DNA from: Shouchella clausii
GTDB taxonomy: Bacteria > Bacillota > Bacilli > Bacillales > Bacillaceae_D
NCBI RefSeq assembly: GCF_001598215.1
Contig: NZ_BCXJ01000002.1
Span: 1 to 64,000 of the forward strand
Reading direction: 5' to 3'
Length of the DNA stretch: 64,000 bases
Below, one piece after another: positions 61,101 to 64,000 of the stretch. The notes beneath the pieces were generated by a model. That model was not told the DNA's origin. It saw only the letters and a program-made list of their open reading frames with translations, and searched no databases. Position numbers and translations under genes: made by a program. The number at the start of each line of letters is the position of its first letter. Positions within the stretch are counted from its first letter, which is position 1.

Positions 61101-62677
61101 ATTCAATCGAGGATTTAGCTGAGCTTATCCATGATTTGAAAAACGCCAACCCGACTGCGAAAGTGAGCGTTAAGCTTGTGGCTGGAACAGGCGTCGGTAC
61201 GATTGCGGCAGGCGTGGCAAAAGGAAGCGCTGATGGCATTATTATTAGCGGCTACGATGGCGGTACAGGAGCAGCGGCGCGGACAAGTATCAAGCACACT
61301 GGATTACCGTGGGAAATTGGCTTAGCAGAAACGCACCAGACACTGTTGCTGAACAATTTACGTGACCGCGTCACGTTGGAAACAGACGGCAAGCTAATGA
61401 CTGGCAAAGACGTAGTCGTTGCCGCGCTATTAGGTGCTGAAGAATACGCGTTTTCTACTGCTCCTTTAGTTGTGCTCGGTTGTGTAATTATGCGTGTGTG
61501 CCATTTGGACACTTGCCCAGTTGGAATTGCTACTCAAAATCCAGAACTACGGAGAAAGTATACAGGAGAAGCTGACTATATCGTCCGCTTTATGACATTC
61601 ATTGCCGAAGATATGCGTGAACGGATGGCAGAGCTAGGCGTCCGTACTGTAGATGAGTTGGTAGGCAGAACCGACTTGCTAGAAGTAAACGGTCATATTA
61701 ACAATGAAAAGGCGAAACAACTTGATTTATCGAATCTCCTATTCAAACCAGAATCAAGTGGAATACAAGCCTGCATCAAAACAAAAGCGCAAGATCATAA
61801 ATTGGAACAGTCACTCGATGCAAGAGAGCTGCTAGAGGCAGCCAAACCAGCACTTCTCAATGGCGCGAAAGTAACGTACGCAACGACAATTCGTAACACA
61901 GACCGGGTAGTCGGCACGATTGTCGGTAGTGAAGTGAGCAAAAAATACGGCGCAAAAGGCTTGCCGGAAAATACGCTCTCTTTCTCATTTAATGGGTCGG
62001 CCGGGCAAAGCTTCGGTGCATTTATCCCTCAAGGCATTACCCTTCGGCTGGAAGGCGATGCAAACGACTATATCGGCAAAGGCTTATCAGGTGGAAAGAT
62101 TGCCGTCTTTCCTGCGAGAAATGCGGCATTTGCCGCAAAAGACAACGTAATTGTCGGCAATACGTCTTTTTATGGCGCTACGTCTGGCAAGGCGTTTATC
62201 GCAGGTCAAGCAGGCGAACGGTTTTGCGTTCGTAATTCTGGAGCGCAAGTTGTTGTCGAAGGAATGGGTGACCACGGGCTTGAGTATATGACAGGTGGCA
62301 TTGTTGTCACACTTGGTGAAGTCGGCAAAAACTTTGCAGCTGGCATGTCAGGCGGCCTTGCCTTTGTCAATGATGCAAATGGGACGTTTATAGACAAGTG
62401 CAACCAAGGAATGGTGTTGATCGAAAACGTTACAGCTGAGGACGAGAGGCTCTTGCACGCTCTTTTAACAGAGCACGTTGAAGAGACAGGAAGTGAACAA
62501 GCGCAAAGGATTTTGAATAACTGGGAGCAAGTAAAAACAGACTTCGTAAAAGTCATTCCAAAAGACTATAAAAACATGGTAACCGCGATCGAGAGATTGA
62601 AGCAGCAAGGCATGACTGAAGAAGAGGCTGCAATGGCTGCATTTGACGAATCAAAGCGAGACCGATCAAAAGTTTGA
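58109..62677 (+). CDS. gltB: Glutamate synthase, large subunit
   Basis: This protein of about 1522 residues transfers the glutamine amide to 2-oxoglutarate, giving two glutamates (called gltA in B. subtilis). The class II amidotransferase nucleophile is the Cys of FEHDNCGIGFLAQ, exposed after removal of a 21-residue propeptide. LEHRGGQGDEINTGDGAGI and HSRFSTNTFPSWERAHPNR follow. The FMN domain carries GEGGEDPRRF and KPGEGGQLPGEKV. CVIMRVCHLDTCPVGIATQNPELR supplies the 3Fe-4S cysteines. A GXGXG beta-helix ends the protein. ATG 58109 is preferred over 58088. gltD follows 55 bases downstream. Confidence 0.95.
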   Translation: MRNVGFPQKQGLYDPGFEHDNCGIGFLAQMKGRKSHKLVEDALLMLENLEHRGGQGDEINTGDGAGILVQLPDRFFRKVLPFDLPAAGAYAVGMLFLPRAEAARKACKQKVEAVFAKESLVLLGWRNVPTDPSMLGKTARGSMPVIEQVFVKSAKPLDQLAFERKLYVARKVAEHEIEPTILPEESFYFASFSSRTIVYKGMLTTAQVSMFYLDLLDEAFESALALVHSRFSTNTFPSWERAHPNRYMIHNGEINTIKGNVNWMHAREAKFASAAFGSDLEKIHPVIDKNGSDSSMFDNTLEFLSLSGRSLAHCAMMMVPEPWQNNKQMDEKKRAFYEYHSTLMEPWDGPTAIVFTDGEKIGATLDRNGLRPSRYYVTKDDYIVMSSEVGVLDFPPESIVKKDRLHPGQLLLVDLTEGRIIPDGEAKQAIVEEKPYGKWVKDHLIHLDDVLETADVFDTEFERIHERQLVYGYTYEELTKMLMPLIKDENDPVGSMGYDSPLAVLSKKPQLLYNYFKQQFAQVTNPPIDAIREKAVTAVGTTIGAERNLLEPEPLSCRHIYLPSPILNNEELAKLRSNKMDGFKAETLEIVFDAQKGGQGLEEALDTLFANADKAISAGATLLILSDRTISAEKAPIPALLAVSSLHHHLIRSGTRTEVSLLVESAEPREVHHHALLIGYGAEAINPYFVFDTIDDWIQKQLLTDYSYVEACTRYVNGTTNGIMKVLSKMGISTIQSYRGAQIFEAIGIDPELIDRHFTWTASRIGGIGFSTIANEVLARHERAYSPREGDDGELDPGDDLQWRRNGEEHQYNPHTIHMLQHACRTNNYELYKQYTHAINEQTEKQTSLRGLFRFKKGNAIPLDEVEPAESIVKRFRTGAMSYGSISKEAHETLAIAMNRLGGKSNTGEGGEDPRRFTPDENGDLRRSAIKQVASGRFGVTSHYLVNADEIQIKVAQGAKPGEGGQLPGEKVYPWVAEVRGSTAGVGLISPPPHHDIYSIEDLAELIHDLKNANPTAKVSVKLVAGTGVGTIAAGVAKGSADGIIISGYDGGTGAAARTSIKHTGLPWEIGLAETHQTLLLNNLRDRVTLETDGKLMTGKDVVVAALLGAEEYAFSTAPLVVLGCVIMRVCHLDTCPVGIATQNPELRRKYTGEADYIVRFMTFIAEDMRERMAELGVRTVDELVGRTDLLEVNGHINNEKAKQLDLSNLLFKPESSGIQACIKTKAQDHKLEQSLDARELLEAAKPALLNGAKVTYATTIRNTDRVVGTIVGSEVSKKYGAKGLPENTLSFSFNGSAGQSFGAFIPQGITLRLEGDANDYIGKGLSGGKIAVFPARNAAFAAKDNVIVGNTSFYGATSGKAFIAGQAGERFCVRNSGAQVVVEGMGDHGLEYMTGGIVVTLGEVGKNFAAGMSGGLAFVNDANGTFIDKCNQGMVLIENVTAEDERLLHALLTEHVEETGSEQAQRILNNWEQVKTDFVKVIPKDYKNMVTAIERLKQQGMTEEEAAMAAFDESKRDRSKV

Positions 62678-62705
62678 CGGGGTGGGCAACCTAGCCCAGC
62701 CCGTC
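62676..62705 (+). other. Intercistronic hairpin between gltB and gltD
   Basis: GACGGG-g-TGGGC pairs with GCCCA-g-CCCGTC around a six-base loop, broken by one G-G mismatch. It begins within the gltB stop codon. No T-run follows, so it looks like a transcript-stability or partial-attenuation element rather than a terminator. Confidence 0.6.
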
Positions 62706-62732
62706 AGGTTTAACAGCAGGGAGTGAAGAACA

Positions 62733-64000
62733 GTGGGGAAGCCGACAGGTTTTTTAGAATATAAGCGGGAAGCACCGCACAAGAGAGACCCGTTTGAACG
62801 GACGAAAAATTGGCAGGAATTCCAGGTTTTTATGCCGGAAGACAAACTGCGGCAACAAGGGGCACGATGTATGGACTGTGCAATCCCATTTTGTCAAGCG
62901 GGAACGACAATGGCAGGTTCAGGAGAAATCGGATGTCCTGTTTACAACCTCATTCCAGAATGGAATGACTTAGTGTACCGGGGAAAATGGCGTGAAGCGC
63001 TGGACCGACTCCATAAAACGAACAATTTTCCCGAATTTACAGGTCGTGTCTGCCCGGCACCTTGTGAAGGTTCCTGTACGGTTGCTCTTAACGGCGATGC
63101 CGTAACGATTAAATCAATTGAATACCATATCGTTGAGCGTGGCTTTCAAGAAGGCTGGATTCAACCGGAGCCGCCAAAAACGCGGACCGGAAAACACGTT
63201 GCTGTTGTCGGTTCTGGCCCCGCTGGTTTAGCTGCGGCAGCACAGCTCAACAAAGCCGGTCACACCGTAACGGTATTTGAACGCGATGACCGCATTGGCG
63301 GCCTGCTTACTTATGGCATTCCTGATGTGAAGTTGGCGAATGAGGTGGTAGAGCGACGTGTTCAGCTCCTTGAAGCAGAAGGCATTACCTTTAAAACAGA
63401 AGTTGAAATCGGTGTAGACATTACAGCCGAAGAACTTGAAGCTTCATTCGATGCAGTGATTTTAGCGACAGGGGCAACAAAGCCACGAGAAGTCCAGGCG
63501 CCTGGCAAAGAGTTAAAAGGCATTCATTACGCGATGGACTTTTTGACCGCTAACACAAAAAGCCTATTAAACTCCCAACTCGCTGACGGAGAGTTTATTT
63601 CCGCCAAAGGCAAACATGTCATTGTCATTGGTGGCGGCGACACCGGCGCAGACTGCATTACTACCTCTATTCGTCATGGGGCCGCGTCCGTTACCCAATT
63701 TGACATTAATAAGCAAAAAGGCGCTATGAGAAGCGGAGATAACGTATGGCCATTGTACCCGATTATTCATACAGTTGAAGATGCTCATAAAGAGGCGATG
63801 GCTGTTTACGGAAAAGACCCCCGCTCCTACATGTTGCAAACAAAGGCGTTTTTCGGAGATCAAGACGGCCAAGTGACTGGCTTACAAACAGTCGAAGTGA
63901 CGACTGAAATCAAAGACGGTCAGAAAATCAGGACGGAAATCCCTGGCACCGAGCGGACGTGGAAAGCAGATCTCGTTCTCCTTGCCATTGGCTTTACTGG
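62733..64000 (+). CDS. gltD: Glutamate synthase, small subunit (partial)
   Basis: The first 422 codons are present and the gene runs off the right edge (full length is normally about 480-495). The subunit takes electrons from NADPH and passes them to GltB. N-terminal 4Fe-4S cysteines are in RCMDCAIPFCQ and GCPVYN, with CPAPCEGSC later. The FAD fold is VAVVGSGPAGLAAAAQLNKAG, and the NADPH-binding fold is VIVIGGGDTGADCI. GTG 62733 has GGGAGTG upstream. It is called gltB in B. subtilis naming. Confidence 0.93.
   Translation, partial: MGKPTGFLEYKREAPHKRDPFERTKNWQEFQVFMPEDKLRQQGARCMDCAIPFCQAGTTMAGSGEIGCPVYNLIPEWNDLVYRGKWREALDRLHKTNNFPEFTGRVCPAPCEGSCTVALNGDAVTIKSIEYHIVERGFQEGWIQPEPPKTRTGKHVAVVGSGPAGLAAAAQLNKAGHTVTVFERDDRIGGLLTYGIPDVKLANEVVERRVQLLEAEGITFKTEVEIGVDITAEELEASFDAVILATGATKPREVQAPGKELKGIHYAMDFLTANTKSLLNSQLADGEFISAKGKHVIVIGGGDTGADCITTSIRHGAASVTQFDINKQKGAMRSGDNVWPLYPIIHTVEDAHKEAMAVYGKDPRSYMLQTKAFFGDQDGQVTGLQTVEVTTEIKDGQKIRTEIPGTERTWKADLVLLAIGFT

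Noticed and set aside
1-64000. tRNA, rRNA, CRISPR arrays, IS elements or a prophage
   Set aside because: I looked for T-loop sequences, regular repeat-spacer patterns, transposase motifs and phage structural genes and saw none that hold up.

Overview
The window is a chromosome segment of an endospore-forming member of the Bacillaceae. Support for this comes from bacillithiol genes (bshB1, bshA), the bacilliredoxin brxA, the spore gene sspM, racA, recU-ponA, dnaD, dinG and strong AGGAGG-type ribosome binding sites with many GTG and TTG starts. The very acidic extracytoplasmic tail of PBP1 and the gene content resemble the alkaliphilic Bacillus/Shouchella (B. clausii) group. That placement is inference, not a database result.

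The left third (1 to about 20.5 kb) looks accessory: AT-rich stretches, long intergenic gaps, small orphan genes and one frameshifted gene. It holds two sugar modules. The first (1.99-5.75 kb) pairs a glucose-family PTS permease with an adenylosuccinate-lyase-superfamily enzyme and a convergent RpiR-type regulator. The second (10.4-15.0 kb) is a minus-strand operon of a GH4 phospho-glucosidase, a ChbG-type deacetylase and a glucose-family PTS permease, with a divergent GntR/UTRA repressor and palindromic operators. Around these lie a HAD phosphatase, a lipoprotein, a MarR regulator with a DUF3147 membrane protein, an SH3b amidase, a manganese catalase and a nucleotidyltransferase.

From 20.7 kb the window follows the conserved Bacillus order: bshB1-bshA-cca-birA, then panB-panC-panD behind a structured leader, a TPR protein, dinG-mtaD, ypmA-ypmB, asnS, dnaD, nth, a tandem dynamin (dynA-like), convergent ponA-recU, yppC, sspM, racA and yppE. 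aspB, which lies between ypmB and asnS in B. subtilis, is absent, and mtaD sits between dinG and ypmA.

From 46 kb come ilvA, a DJ-1/PfpI protein, rnz, a run of three thioredoxin-fold genes including brxA, a metallophosphoesterase, a CvfC-like Nfu/HEAT protein with a small acidic partner, a YdbS/YdbT PH-domain pair, a DUF2777-like protein, a telA/xpaC-like pair behind a sigma-W-type promoter, and gltB with the 5' part of gltD running off the right edge.

The most interesting non-coding signals are the tandem-hairpin leader of panB, a three-copy intergenic repeat that always sits immediately before an intrinsic terminator, a perfectly duplicated terminator at the end of dynA, the ECF promoter of telA, and the UTRA operators. 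No tRNA, rRNA, CRISPR array or intact insertion sequence was seen.
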